Program-made: the position numbers and the translations under genes
Origin: Bacillus wiedmannii
GTDB lineage: Bacteria; Bacillota; Bacilli; Bacillales; Bacillaceae_G
Direction: 5' to 3'
Assembly: GCF_001583695.1 (NCBI RefSeq)
Contig: NZ_LOBC01000028.1
Coordinates: forward strand, 310,001-374,000
Length of the DNA: 64,000 nt
In this document: one piece after another, positions 9,188-17,849 of the stretch
How the letters are laid out: every line of letters starts with the position of its first letter
How positions within the stretch are numbered: the first letter of the stretch is position 1
The notes under the pieces: generated by a model
Seen by the model: the letters and a program-made list of their open reading frames with translations, nothing else
Told to the model about the DNA's origin: nothing
Databases searched by the model: none

Positions 9188-9230
9188 AAAAGCATTCCAA
9201 AAGTAAAGAATCTACCTTTGGAATGCTCTA
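9188..9230 (-). terminator. terminator of oppA copy 3
   Basis: Arms GCATTCCAAA and TTTGGAATGC (9192-9226) are followed by a T run on the minus strand. About 100 bases between this hairpin and the oppA-3 stop codon hold nothing I recognise. Confidence 0.75.
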
Positions 9231-9329
9231 TTATTTTATCCTTCTATTGTGGACAGCGAGATTCTCAATGCAAGAATAAGATAAGGAACTTGCATATATC
9301 CACTTAAAGATAAAACCACTATTTAAAAA

Positions 9330-11042
9330 TTATTTTCCATCTTTTTCAGTCATATATGCCCACTTGAAGCTATACTCTGGGCTAATATTATGGTGAACGA
9401 TGCCTTTTGCATTTGGCTTTTGAACGTATGCATCACCACGTTGGTATAAAGGTACAAGTGCTACATCTTGCTCAAGAAGTAATTTCTCAGCTTTTCCTAG
9501 CTCTTCCCAACGTTTCTTCGCGTCACCCATTAATTCTCCGCCAGCTTTTTTGATCATATCATCATACTTCGGATCTGCGAAGCCCATTTGGTTATGAGAA
9601 TGATTAGACTGGAACATATCTAAGAATGTCATTGGGTCAGCGTAGTCAGGTCCCCAACCAGCAAATGATATATCATAGTCTTGCTCTGTTTCTAATTTCA
9701 GCTTTTGTTTGAATGGCTGAAGTTTAATATTAACAGTTACACCTTTTAAGTTTTTCTCAATTTGATCTTTTACATATTCCCCAACTTTTTTCGCATTACC
9801 AGTGTCATAGTTTAATAGCTCAATTGTAACTTGGTCTTTCCCAAGCTCTTTTTTCGCTTCATTCCATGCAGCTGCTGCTTTTTTCGCATCTGGTTTAATA
9901 CCATTTTTAAATGTTTCTTGGAAGTCTTTACCGTCTGGTCCAGTTGCTAATCCTTTCGGTACTAAGAAGTCCGCAGGCTTAGATCCATCATTTAAAATAA
10001 CGTTTGATAAATTCTTTTTATCGATTGATAATGCGATTGCTTCACGTAATTTTTGGCTCTTTAACGGTGTATCTTGTCCACCACGTTTTTGATTCATACG
10101 TAAGAAGTAAGTACTTACTTGTGAGTATGAACCAAACTCTTCTTTATTGTTTCTATACTTATCAACGAATTCACCTGTTAATAGCGCGAAATCAATTGCA
10201 TTTGTATCATATAAGTTTACTCTTGTAGCTACTTCTTTTACTACACTATAGTTAATTTCATCTAGTTTTACAGTCTTTTTATCCCAATATTGATCGTTTT
10301 TCTTTAATTTCCAGCCTTGCTCATGCTTCCAATCAGTAAGAACGAACGGTCCGTTATATACTGTTGTATCAGACTCTAAACCGTATTTATCCCCTTTTTC
10401 TTTTACGAACTTCTCATTTAATGGATAGTACGATGGGAATGCTACTAAGTTTAAGAAGTATGGTACTGCTTGTTCTAATTCAACTTCTAAAGTATTGTCG
10501 TCTACTGCCTTTACTCCTAGTTCAGTTACAGGTTTTTCACCTTTATTAACCGCTTCTGCATTTTTAATTGGGAATGCAATGAATGCATACTCAGCAGCTG
10601 TTTTTGGATCTAATAAACGTTGCCATGCATATACGAAATCTTTCGCTGTTACAGGATCACCGTTTGACCATTTTGCATCTTTACGTAATTTAAATGTATA
10701 TTTTTTACCATCCTCACTCTTCGTGCTTGATTCTGCCGCAGCTGGGATTGGTTTGTTATCTTTATCTAATCGATATAAACCTTCCATTGTGTTCCCTAAA
10801 ATTTGAGAACCTAATGTATCGGTATTTTTAGAAGTATCCATTGTCGGAATCTCATTTGTTTCAGTACGATTTAGTACTTGTTTCGCTGCTAATTTTTCTT
10901 CTGATTTGCTATCTCCGCCAGAGCTAGAGTTTGTGCTTGTCTTCTTATCTCCACCTGATGTAGAACATGCTGTTAATGCCATACTCATTGCTAAAACTGG
11001 TGCTACAACTGCTGTTAATTTTTTGATTTTTTTCTTTTTCAC
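9330..11042 (-). CDS. oligopeptide ABC transporter substrate-binding lipoprotein (OppA), copy 3
   Basis: The 570-residue paralogue has a lipobox LTAC with Cys 26. It starts with GTG behind GGGAGGGTACAGAAA, unlike the ATG starts of the other two. Conserved blocks include EIPTMDTSKNTDTLG and YADPMTFLDMFQS. It is the promoter-proximal copy relative to the broken symporter and has two CodY-like boxes rather than one. The three copies must have arisen by tandem duplication, since even their leaders align. Confidence 0.93.
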   Translation of the reverse strand: MKKKKIKKLTAVVAPVLAMSMALTACSTSGGDKKTSTNSSSGGDSKSEEKLAAKQVLNRTETNEIPTMDTSKNTDTLGSQILGNTMEGLYRLDKDNKPIPAAAESSTKSEDGKKYTFKLRKDAKWSNGDPVTAKDFVYAWQRLLDPKTAAEYAFIAFPIKNAEAVNKGEKPVTELGVKAVDDNTLEVELEQAVPYFLNLVAFPSYYPLNEKFVKEKGDKYGLESDTTVYNGPFVLTDWKHEQGWKLKKNDQYWDKKTVKLDEINYSVVKEVATRVNLYDTNAIDFALLTGEFVDKYRNNKEEFGSYSQVSTYFLRMNQKRGGQDTPLKSQKLREAIALSIDKKNLSNVILNDGSKPADFLVPKGLATGPDGKDFQETFKNGIKPDAKKAAAAWNEAKKELGKDQVTIELLNYDTGNAKKVGEYVKDQIEKNLKGVTVNIKLQPFKQKLKLETEQDYDISFAGWGPDYADPMTFLDMFQSNHSHNQMGFADPKYDDMIKKAGGELMGDAKKRWEELGKAEKLLLEQDVALVPLYQRGDAYVQKPNAKGIVHHNISPEYSFKWAYMTEKDGK

Positions 11043-11081
11043 TTTCTGTACCCTCCCTAATTCTTAACGCTCTCATTTAAG

Positions 11082-11168
11082 AATTTTCTGATAATTCTGT
11101 TTTTCTTTATATATTTATCAGAAGATTCTTATTAACTATTATTCTACTAATTTTTTGAGTTTTGTAAA
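11082..11168 (-). promoter_or_regulatory. oppA-3 promoter with two CodY-like boxes
   Basis: TTTACA (11163-11168) and TAGAAT (11141-11146) are 16 bases apart. One box at 11113-11127 has three mismatches to the CodY consensus and another at 11082-11096 has one. Confidence 0.65.
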
Positions 11169-11320
11169 GTGTTATTATTGAAAATTTTTAAAAAATTATT
11201 TTTTTACAGTAATATTCATAAAAATTCCATAATCTTTTGAAACACTATATCTCATTGAATTCTATGCATTGATTTAATAGTCTTTATATCCCCTCACTAT
11301 AAAACACTTGTAAATTATTG

Positions 11321-12652
11321 TTAATAAATAATGTATATCGTAACAAACCTCTTTTCTACAAAAATAAAAAAGTCAGCTTTACTGACTTTTTTATCCGGCC
11401 ATTTTCTTTTTTTCATTTCCTCTATTACTCTCGTATACTTCTCTTCATCAAATTCATTTTCACTTTTTGCAACAACTACAGTCGCAATACCGTTACCAAT
11501 TAAGTTGACGATAGCACGTGCTTCTGACATGAAACGATCTACACCAAGTAATAGTGCTACCCCTTCTAATGGAATAACATTCATTGCAGATAGAGTAGAT
11601 GCTAATACAATAAACCCTCCACCTGTTACTGCTGCTGCACCTTTAGATGTAACTAACAAAATAGCTATTATAGTTAATTGTTGACCTAGTGAAAGATCGA
11701 CGTGAAAGACTTGAGCTAAAAATATAGTAGCCATCGATAAATAAATCGTTGTTCCATCTAAATTAAAAGAATATCCCGTCGGAATGACTAAACCTACTAC
11801 CGGCTTCGAACACCCGAAGTCTTCCATCTTTGTCATCATTCGCGGCAGTACTGATTCTGATGATGATGTCCCGAGAACAATGAGTAATTCTTCTTAAATA
11901 TGCGCTAAATATTTCCACAAACTAAATTTATACAGTTTACAAATAAAATTTAAAACAATAAAAACAAATAATGCCATTGTTGCATATACACAAATCATTA
12001 ATTTACCGAGTGGAATAAGTGTACTTAAACCATATTTGCCAATTGTAAACGCCATTCCACCGAATGCTCCAACCGGTGCTAATTTCATTACAATTGATAA
12101 AATGTTAAAAAATACTTTCGATAATCTTTCAAAAAAGTCGATTACCGGTTGTCCATTTTTCCCTAACATCGTTAACCCTGCACCGAATAAAATGGAGAAG
12201 AACAAAACTTGTAAAATGTCACCTTTTGCAAATGCTTCAAACATGTTAGACGGCACAATATGTAAAAAGAAATCCATCCATTTCATTTCTTGCCCGCTTT
12301 GTACATATTGTGAAACATCTCCGCCCTTTAGTTTTGAAGGATCTAATCCATCTCCTGGACGTACAACATTCGCTACGATGATACCAATAAGTAAAGCCGC
12401 TGTTGTAACAATTTCAAAATATAATAGTGCCTTCCCGCCAACACGACCTACCTTTTTCATACTTCCCATACTTGCAATCCCAAGCACAATTGTTAAAAAG
12501 ATGATTGGTGCAATAACCATTTTAATCATATTGATGAACGTTTCACCAATTGGCTTCATCTCTTGTCCAACACTAGGCCAAATGGCCCCTACTGCAATAC
12601 CACAAATAATCGCCACAATAACTTGGAATGTTAAATTCTTTACAATTCTCAT
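11321..12652 (-). pseudogene. GltT-type glutamate/dicarboxylate:cation symporter, broken by an in-frame stop
   Basis: The first part (ATG at 12652; MRIVKNLTFQVIVAI) and the second part are in one frame. They are separated only by a TAA at 11894-11896, where related symporters encode Lys in a [14 protein letters not shown] stretch. Downstream the conserved SSSES serine-rich loop and the transport-core segments YSFNLDGT and [10 protein letters not shown] remain intact, so the nonsense change looks recent. The C-terminus also reads on through the terminator hairpin, which suggests a second lesion: a one-base change in an A tract near the end would restore a stop just before the hairpin. Unless the stop is suppressed, no functional transporter is made. 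Confidence 0.85.
11364..11392 (-). terminator. terminator inside the 3' end of the broken symporter ORF
   Basis: AAAAAAGTCAG / CTGACTTTTTT hairpin. It lies within the extended reading frame, implying that the ancestral stop codon preceded it. Confidence 0.75.
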
Positions 12653-12774
12653 TTTTATTCTTTCATTTCTCCCATACGATTTCAATAATTGCTAATGATG
12701 TATTTTATGTAATAGCCCCCCTGCTATTTAACTTAAATCACATTATTATGTTACGCTATTATCCATAATTTGAA

Positions 12775-12812
12775 AATAGTATATAACATTTAATTTTAAA
12801 TGTCATACTATT
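12775..12812. repeat. inverted repeat upstream of the broken symporter
   Basis: Arms AATAGTAT and ATACTATT, with inner ACATTTAA / TTAAATGT blocks and one small asymmetry, lie between the LCP terminator and the symporter start. It could be an operator or a second terminator; it lacks a T run. Confidence 0.45.
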
Positions 12813-12819
12813 AAACGTA

Positions 12820-12848
12820 ATATAAAAGCAGACATTATGCCTGCTTTA
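12820..12848 (-). terminator. terminator of the sigma/anti-sigma/LCP operon
   Basis: An AAAGCAG / CTGCTTT stem overlaps the LCP stop codon and is followed by a T-rich stretch on the minus strand. Confidence 0.7.
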
Positions 12849-13883
12849 ATTCTCCTCAATCTGCTTTTCACTTAATCCTAGATGTGTTCTAAGAGTATTA
12901 CTCAAACTCTGTAGATCTTTTTTATTAGGGTTATAATAATATACACGATTCCCATTTGGACCGTTAGGTAAGTATAAATCATCACCAGCTAATTGTATTT
13001 TTTCAACTGAACCGTTTAAACCATATTTATAAAAAGATAAAATATCATCCATTACTAAGTTTGTTTTAAAATCGCCGTCAACTGCCTCAACTATTTTTTC
13101 TAGCTTCGTAATTGATCCTACACTTTTTAATTTACTTAACATCGCTTCAATAACAAGCTGTTGACGCTGACCTCTCATTGCATCACTATCAATATGACGC
13201 GTTCTTGCCAGTGCAAGTGCTTCTTCTCCTGTTAATGTTTGTAGTCCTTTTTTCAAATGGATTGCGTCAGGTTCATCTTTACTATTTTGCTCTGTAAATT
13301 CAACTGGGACATTTACTTCAATCCCATCTAATCCATCCACAATTTTAGTAAATGCATTAAAATTAAACTTCACAAAATAATCAACAGGCACTTGTAACAA
13401 TTTTTCTACCGCTTCCACTGAAGCTTGCGGTCCTCCATCTTTACCATTTTTAACGAAACCACTTCCATATGCATGCGTTATTTTATCTTTTTTCTTTTCT
13501 ACTGGTACATATGTGTATGTATCACGTGGTATGCTCGTTAATTTCACAGTCTTATCATCTTTATTAAAAGTAGCTAACAGTAGTGCATCTGTATGAAATG
13601 CACCATTATACTCCTTTTGTCGTTCTGGATTTTCATCAATTCCCATAATTAAAAGTGAAACATTATTGGTGATCGGTTTTACAGTTTCCTCACGTAAGTT
13701 TGATTTTTCACCACGTGCTAAATTAACATTTGATTTTTGTACGAGATTAGAAGTTTTCATATATACGTAAGTACCATATCCAACTCCGCCAAATAGTAAT
13801 ATTGCTAACAATACACTTATTATTGTTGTCTTTTTATATTTTCGCTTATTTTTCTTTTCTCTTGAAGAAGGGTGATTCTCCAT
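12846..13883 (-). CDS. LytR-CpsA-Psr (LCP) family cell-wall polymer ligase
   Basis: The 345-residue protein has a short basic cytoplasmic tail, one membrane segment (about 20-42) and an extracytoplasmic LCP domain. Family marks are LLIMGIDENPERQ, TSIPRDTYTYVP, FNAFTKIVDGLDGIEV and the arginine-rich ALARTRHIDSDAMRGQRQQ. LCP enzymes transfer teichoic acids or other anionic polymers from lipid carriers to peptidoglycan. It begins 17 bases after the anti-sigma-like gene with a good GGAGG site, so it is the third gene of the ECF operon. That makes it a direct target of the sigma factor and suggests an envelope-stress response. Confidence 0.9.
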   Translation of the reverse strand: MENHPSSREKKNKRKYKKTTIISVLLAILLFGGVGYGTYVYMKTSNLVQKSNVNLARGEKSNLREETVKPITNNVSLLIMGIDENPERQKEYNGAFHTDALLLATFNKDDKTVKLTSIPRDTYTYVPVEKKKDKITHAYGSGFVKNGKDGGPQASVEAVEKLLQVPVDYFVKFNFNAFTKIVDGLDGIEVNVPVEFTEQNSKDEPDAIHLKKGLQTLTGEEALALARTRHIDSDAMRGQRQQLVIEAMLSKLKSVGSITKLEKIVEAVDGDFKTNLVMDDILSFYKYGLNGSVEKIQLAGDDLYLPNGPNGNRVYYYNPNKKDLQSLSNTLRTHLGLSEKQIEEN

Positions 13884-13900
13884 ATCGTTTCCTCCGTTTT

Positions 13901-14899
13901 CTATTCATCTAATATATTTTTCAATTTCTCATAATTAGCGCTTTCCTTTTGAAATGCATTCTCTTTCAATCCTTTGTTTATTTGTATCCATTCGGTCGTG
14001 ATTGAATATTGAATCATACCTTCGTGGAAACTAAGGAACTTGAGCATAATCCCTGTATTTTTCTCTACAACCATTTCAAATTTCCCTCTTAAATCTTCAG
14101 ATGTACTTACAGGCATTTCTATATTTATTGTCCCTTCTATTTTGTAGCAATCCAGTCCAAGATACTTCGTTTCTTTATAATTCCAATCTTTATATCGAAT
14201 TAATAGATCCGCAAATTCTGATTGAATACTATACTTCGCGAATCCCACATATTCATCATCATATCTTTTTTTCTCACCCGATTTTCTCAATAACCTTTCC
14301 GTAGGATTTAATTTTAATAGTTCATTGTTTCTTTCTTTCGAGCTCCATTTTGTCTCTTTATATGTATACTTCTCATCATCAAATTCTTTTTTCTTGCCCT
14401 CGTTATATATAAGTGTTCGTTTTTTCGATAGCTTATCTTCTTTCGAAGAGATACCTCTTTGTTCCTCCGTATCAATCGTATATTTGTATGTTGTAGCAAT
14501 TCTTGACGAACTAGAATATTCCTCAAATTGTCCTGAAATATTTTTAAAATGATCAATGGAATCTAGCATCTTTTCATGAATCTTTTCTTTCTCTGGATAA
14601 TTTACGTTCGATTTCATTTCCTCTTCATTTTCATAATCAGAAAACGCCTTTTTCTTTACATATTCAAATACTCCGCCGTTTTGAGCAAAAATTTGATCAG
14701 AAAACTCCGACATAGACACAATAGAAAGCGCTAGAACAGCAGCACTTATAACCATCATATAAACTCTGTAACCTTTCTTTTTTACCGGAAGATTATGTAG
14801 TGTACCATTAATCTTTTCATTTAACTCTGGCGGCACTATAACATTCTCTTCTTTTATTCTCTTTTTTAATTTCTCATCAAATAATTTTTCATCATCCAT
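13901..14899 (-). CDS. membrane anti-sigma-like protein of the ECF operon
   Basis: I place the start at the ATG at 14899, behind GGGGGTG (332 residues). A GTG nine bases upstream is possible but has a poor site. A cytoplasmic N-terminus of about 45 residues (DEKLKKRIKEENVIVPPEL) resembles sigma-binding domains. One membrane segment follows (about 50-67), then an extracytoplasmic region of some 260 residues with a LolA-like lipoprotein-carrier look (YKYTIDTEEQ, FEMVVEKNTGIMLKF). The position directly after the sigma gene (12-base gap) strongly supports the anti-sigma role. It would release the sigma factor on envelope damage. Confidence 0.8.
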   Translation of the reverse strand: MDDEKLFDEKLKKRIKEENVIVPPELNEKINGTLHNLPVKKKGYRVYMMVISAAVLALSIVSMSEFSDQIFAQNGGVFEYVKKKAFSDYENEEEMKSNVNYPEKEKIHEKMLDSIDHFKNISGQFEEYSSSSRIATTYKYTIDTEEQRGISSKEDKLSKKRTLIYNEGKKKEFDDEKYTYKETKWSSKERNNELLKLNPTERLLRKSGEKKRYDDEYVGFAKYSIQSEFADLLIRYKDWNYKETKYLGLDCYKIEGTINIEMPVSTSEDLRGKFEMVVEKNTGIMLKFLSFHEGMIQYSITTEWIQINKGLKENAFQKESANYEKLKNILDE

Positions 14900-14911
14900 C
14901 CTTTGCACCCC

Positions 14912-15445
14912 CTATTCCATCTTTAATCGTTTCTGTAGTTGTTCCCTCGCGCGCGACAATCTCGATTTCACTGTTCCTTTTGGTATTTCTAAAAGCTTCG
15001 CAATGCTATCTTGATTCATATCTTCATAGTAATACAGCACCGTAACAGCTCTTAATTCTTCATGTAACGATTGAATCGCATTACACAAATCTATATCTTC
15101 ATACTGATCACACGCGCTCATATTGTAATCATTCTCTTCTATCACAATTATATTTTTATACGCTCTAATAATATTGTTACACTCATTCATTAAAATTCGA
15201 ATTAACCAAGTTTGAAAAAACTCTTCTTTCTTTAATTTTTTTATATTTTCATAGGCTTTTAAAATTGTCGTCTGTATCGCATCCTCTATATTTGTCTCAT
15301 CACGTAACATAGCCTTTGCTATTCGGTACATCTTCACTTTTTCTGTATGTATAAGCGCCATAAACGCTTCATGATCACCTTTTTTCGCTAAAGAAACATC
15401 GGTTTCTTCTTTTATAATCATTTTATATAAAGGGATTACTTTCAC
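14912..15445 (-). CDS. ECF sigma factor, group with LCP target
   Basis: The 177-residue sigma-70 family factor has only regions 2 and 4. Region 2 spans about residues 25-95 (MYRIAKAMLRDETNIEDAIQ, then TWLIRILMNECNN). Region 4 spans 120-175 (AVTVLYYYEDMNQDSIAKLL and GTVKSRLSRAREQL helix-turn-helix). It starts at GTG behind AGGAGGAGCAATT. An ECF-type promoter lies directly upstream, so the operon is probably autoregulated. It resembles Bacillus SigX/SigV-type factors for cell-envelope stress; I cannot assign a specific orthologue. Confidence 0.9.
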   Translation of the reverse strand: MKVIPLYKMIIKEETDVSLAKKGDHEAFMALIHTEKVKMYRIAKAMLRDETNIEDAIQTTILKAYENIKKLKKEEFFQTWLIRILMNECNNIIRAYKNIIVIEENDYNMSACDQYEDIDLCNAIQSLHEELRAVTVLYYYEDMNQDSIAKLLEIPKGTVKSRLSRAREQLQKRLKME

Positions 15446-15494
15446 AATTGCTCCTCCTGTTTCATCCTCACTTCAAATTTAACTTTACATGTAT

Positions 15495-15522
15495 TAGACG
15501 GATGAGCCTAGAAAAAGGTTCA
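15495..15522 (-). promoter_or_regulatory. ECF-type promoter of the sigma factor operon
   Basis: On the minus strand TGAACC (15517-15522), a 16-base spacer and CGTCTA (15495-15500) match the TGAAAC...CGTC architecture of Bacillus ECF promoters. This implies autoregulation. Confidence 0.72.
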
Positions 15523-15540
15523 TTTTTTTGAATATTTCCA

Positions 15541-15571
15541 TAAAAAGGCAAACATTCTTCATGTCCACCTT
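15541..15571 (-). terminator. terminator of the VOC gene at 15571-15942
   Basis: A G-U containing stem GGTGGACAT / ATGTTTGCC is followed by TTTTT on the minus strand. Confidence 0.6.
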
Positions 15572-15942
15572 TACTCAGACGTAATCCTTAAGAAATATCC
15601 ATCTGGATCTACAACTTTAAATCCTCTCGTCTCCCATGAATATGTTTGAATCTCTTCTTGTATCTTGCATCCCTTCTCTTTACAACGTTCATATACATCT
15701 TCAAGTCGGTCGACAACGATAATTAGTTCAAAGCCATTTCCCTTCATTTCTTTTCGATTGTAAAAATAGTGATTTTCATTCAATTTTGAATCATTAACTA
15801 GTAATAAAGAAAACTGGTCGTGATTAAAACGTGCTGCATGCATACCTTTTTTATACAGCTTTAAACCAATTACTTCTTCATAAAACAATAATGACTTTTC
15901 TATATCATTTACATATAGCTGCACCCGGAACAAATGATTCAT
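15571..15942 (-). CDS. VOC superfamily protein
   Basis: The ATG at 15942 follows GAGGAGGAAACGA and gives 123 residues; longer in-frame starts would run into the terminator of the upstream gene. The sequence is a typical VOC domain: RVQLYVNDIEKSLLFYEEV at the start, FELIIVVDRLEDVYERC in the middle and VVDPDGYFLRI at the end, where Asp/Glu metal ligands normally sit. Substrate unknown. It is a separate transcription unit between two terminators. Confidence 0.78.
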   Translation of the reverse strand: MNHLFRVQLYVNDIEKSLLFYEEVIGLKLYKKGMHAARFNHDQFSLLLVNDSKLNENHYFYNRKEMKGNGFELIIVVDRLEDVYERCKEKGCKIQEEIQTYSWETRGFKVVDPDGYFLRITSE

Positions 15943-15961
15943 TCGTTTCCTCCTCATCAAA

Positions 15962-15990
15962 AAAAGCCCACTTTCTCAGTGGACTTTCTA
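15962..15990 (-). terminator. terminator of the ABC-2 exporter operon
   Basis: The minus strand AGTCCACT / AGTGGGCT stem is followed by seven T. Confidence 0.8.
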
Positions 15991-15992
15991 CT

Positions 15993-16799
15993 TTACAACG
16001 GTAAATCCCTCTTCTTAAACACTACAATCGCTACTATGAAAATACAAAGTGCTCCAGCAGTTAAACCTATACTTACCGGCCATATATTATACGTTCCTTC
16101 AGCAATTTCTTTCGGACGAAATAGCGTAAATAATGATATATTTCTCATCCACTCTAACTTATCGCTTAATTTACCTACCATATCCGTTACGAAAAATAAA
16201 ATTGTTAAACTTGCTGAGTAGCTAAGTGCCTTTCTTTCGTCATTACATATACAAGAAAAGAAAAATGAATAAGCACTAACGACTAAAAATATTAGCCCTC
16301 CGACTACGTTTATCTTCAGGAATAATTCTTTATTTAAGTTATTATCTTCTAAAAACCATTCTGCACCTACTATACCCGCTACATACGTAACAGCTACAAT
16401 TATCAGTAGTCCCAATATAAGAATAGCCGCTTGCGTGATTGCAATTTGCACTCTAGATACAGGTGTTGCTAACAAGTATGCCATTGCTCCTTTATCTACA
16501 TGACGAGCAATTAAATGCGTTGCAACTGTTACACAAAAAATTGTTAAAATAATAATAAATAATAGACTATAATATTCGCCAGCTAAAAAATCCATTACGT
16601 TTTGAATCGGACTTTCCATGCCAACAATTTTTTTCACACTATCAGGCATAGCACTTATTAATTCATTTAACCCTTTCGCTGATACCATTGAAGGGAATAT
16701 CCAAATTAATAACCATAAATAAAGAGCTGCACCAGTTGCGTAACTCAAAATACTTTTTTGTGTCTCTTTCAAACTAGCTAAAAACAATTGCTTATTCAT
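15993..16799 (-). CDS. ABC-2 type exporter permease
   Basis: The 268-residue protein has about six membrane segments (for example LYLWLLIWIFP, LLFIIILTIFCVTVAT, ILILGLLIIVAVTYV, ALCIFIVAIVVF). A cytoplasmic loop, AYLLATPVSRVQIAITQA, is typical of ABC-2 permeases. It overlaps the ATPase gene by eight bases, so the two are translationally coupled and form one exporter. The substrate is unknown; drugs, lipids and antimicrobial peptides are usual for this type. Transcription is probably controlled by the divergent TetR regulator. Confidence 0.85.
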   Translation of the reverse strand: MNKQLFLASLKETQKSILSYATGAALYLWLLIWIFPSMVSAKGLNELISAMPDSVKKIVGMESPIQNVMDFLAGEYYSLLFIIILTIFCVTVATHLIARHVDKGAMAYLLATPVSRVQIAITQAAILILGLLIIVAVTYVAGIVGAEWFLEDNNLNKELFLKINVVGGLIFLVVSAYSFFFSCICNDERKALSYSASLTILFFVTDMVGKLSDKLEWMRNISLFTLFRPKEIAEGTYNIWPVSIGLTAGALCIFIVAIVVFKKRDLPL

Positions 16800-17685
16800 G
16801 CTTTACCCCTTCTTTCTTATCGTAATAATGCATAAATAAATGTTCTAAATCCATTGCTCTCGTTTGAAGTGCCGTTACATTATAGTTTGAAAGTGTTTGT
16901 AAAACCGTTTGATAGTTTCCTTGTACAATAATCGATGCTTCTCTACCTTTCACCGCTTCAAATTGCAAATTACACTTTGTAAGAGACTCAATTTCTTCTT
17001 GCGACGATACTGTTACATCTATCACTTGTCGTCTCATGCTTTGTAAATCATGAATATTTTCAACTGTTACAAGGCGCCCATCTTTAATAATCGCTACTCG
17101 GTCACATGTACGCTCAATCTCCGTGAATATATGTGAAGACATAAGAATCGTTTTTCCTCTTTGCTTTTCCTCTAATATTAAATCTATAAACACTTGCTGC
17201 ATAAGTGGATCGAGTCCCGATGTCGGTTCATCTAAAATTAACACTTCCGGATCATGCATAAAAGCAGCAACAATTCCTACTTTTTGCTTCATTCCTTTAG
17301 ACATTTTTCGAATCGGTGTTTTCACATCGAATTGCAGACGTTCTATTAGTTCATCACGTCTTTTCGTATCCTTTAGCCCACGCATTCCTTGCATTAACTT
17401 TAAAAACTCTAATCCGTTCATTCCTTCAATAAAAGAAATTTCTCCCGGTAAATATCCGACTTGTCTTTGAATTTTCGCTGCTTCATTCCAACAATCTAAT
17501 CCGAAAATTGATGATTTCCCAGCTGTCGGTTTTATAAATCCCATTAAATTACGAATTGTTGTGGATTTCCCGGCACCATTTGGTCCTAAGTAGCCAAAAA
17601 CTTCCCCTTCTTTTACATCAAAGGTTATATGAAACAAACCTTTTCCATTTGAAAACTGTTTTGTGACATTTTGAACTGAAATCAT
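16792..17685 (-). CDS. ABC transporter ATP-binding protein
   Basis: The 297-residue ATPase has Walker A GPNGAGKST, Q-loop region VGYLPGEIS, signature MSKGMKQKVG, Walker B LILDEPTSGLDP and switch His in MSSHIF. A C-terminal extension of about 80 residues (VTALQTRAMDLEHLFMHYY) is usual in CcmA/DRA-type exporters. It starts at 17685 behind GAGGTGGGATT, and one of the two TetR-type inverted repeats begins just 16 bases upstream, inside its leader. It pairs with the overlapping permease. Confidence 0.93.
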   Translation of the reverse strand: MISVQNVTKQFSNGKGLFHITFDVKEGEVFGYLGPNGAGKSTTIRNLMGFIKPTAGKSSIFGLDCWNEAAKIQRQVGYLPGEISFIEGMNGLEFLKLMQGMRGLKDTKRRDELIERLQFDVKTPIRKMSKGMKQKVGIVAAFMHDPEVLILDEPTSGLDPLMQQVFIDLILEEKQRGKTILMSSHIFTEIERTCDRVAIIKDGRLVTVENIHDLQSMRRQVIDVTVSSQEEIESLTKCNLQFEAVKGREASIIVQGNYQTVLQTLSNYNVTALQTRAMDLEHLFMHYYDKKEGVKHE

Positions 17686-17701
17686 AATCCCACCTCATTT
17701 T

Positions 17702-17729
17702 TTGAAATATTTAATATGTGATATTTCAA
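17702..17729. promoter_or_regulatory. inverted-repeat operator 1 (TetR-type)
   Basis: TTGAAATAT, ten bases, ATATTTCAA: a perfect inverted repeat next to the ribosome binding site of the ATPase gene. Confidence 0.75.
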
Positions 17730-17769
17730 AATTATTGTACTCCTCATCTTTCATATTCGCAACAACTTT

Positions 17770-17797
17770 TTGAAATATTTATATGTCCATATTTCAA
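17770..17797. promoter_or_regulatory. inverted-repeat operator 2 (TetR-type)
   Basis: This has the same arms and spacing as operator 1, with centres 68 bases apart. The pair covers the divergent intergenic region, as expected for one repressor controlling both directions. Confidence 0.75.
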
Positions 17798-17849
17798 AAA
17801 TATTGTTTTCATCTATATTTTCTTGTATATTTTTATTGAGGTGATTGTA

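Noticed and set aside
12036-12695. 219-codon plus-strand open frame
   Set aside because: It lies fully opposite the symporter gene, has no ribosome binding site, and its translation is Pro/Ile-rich without domain patterns. It is the antisense of a membrane protein gene.
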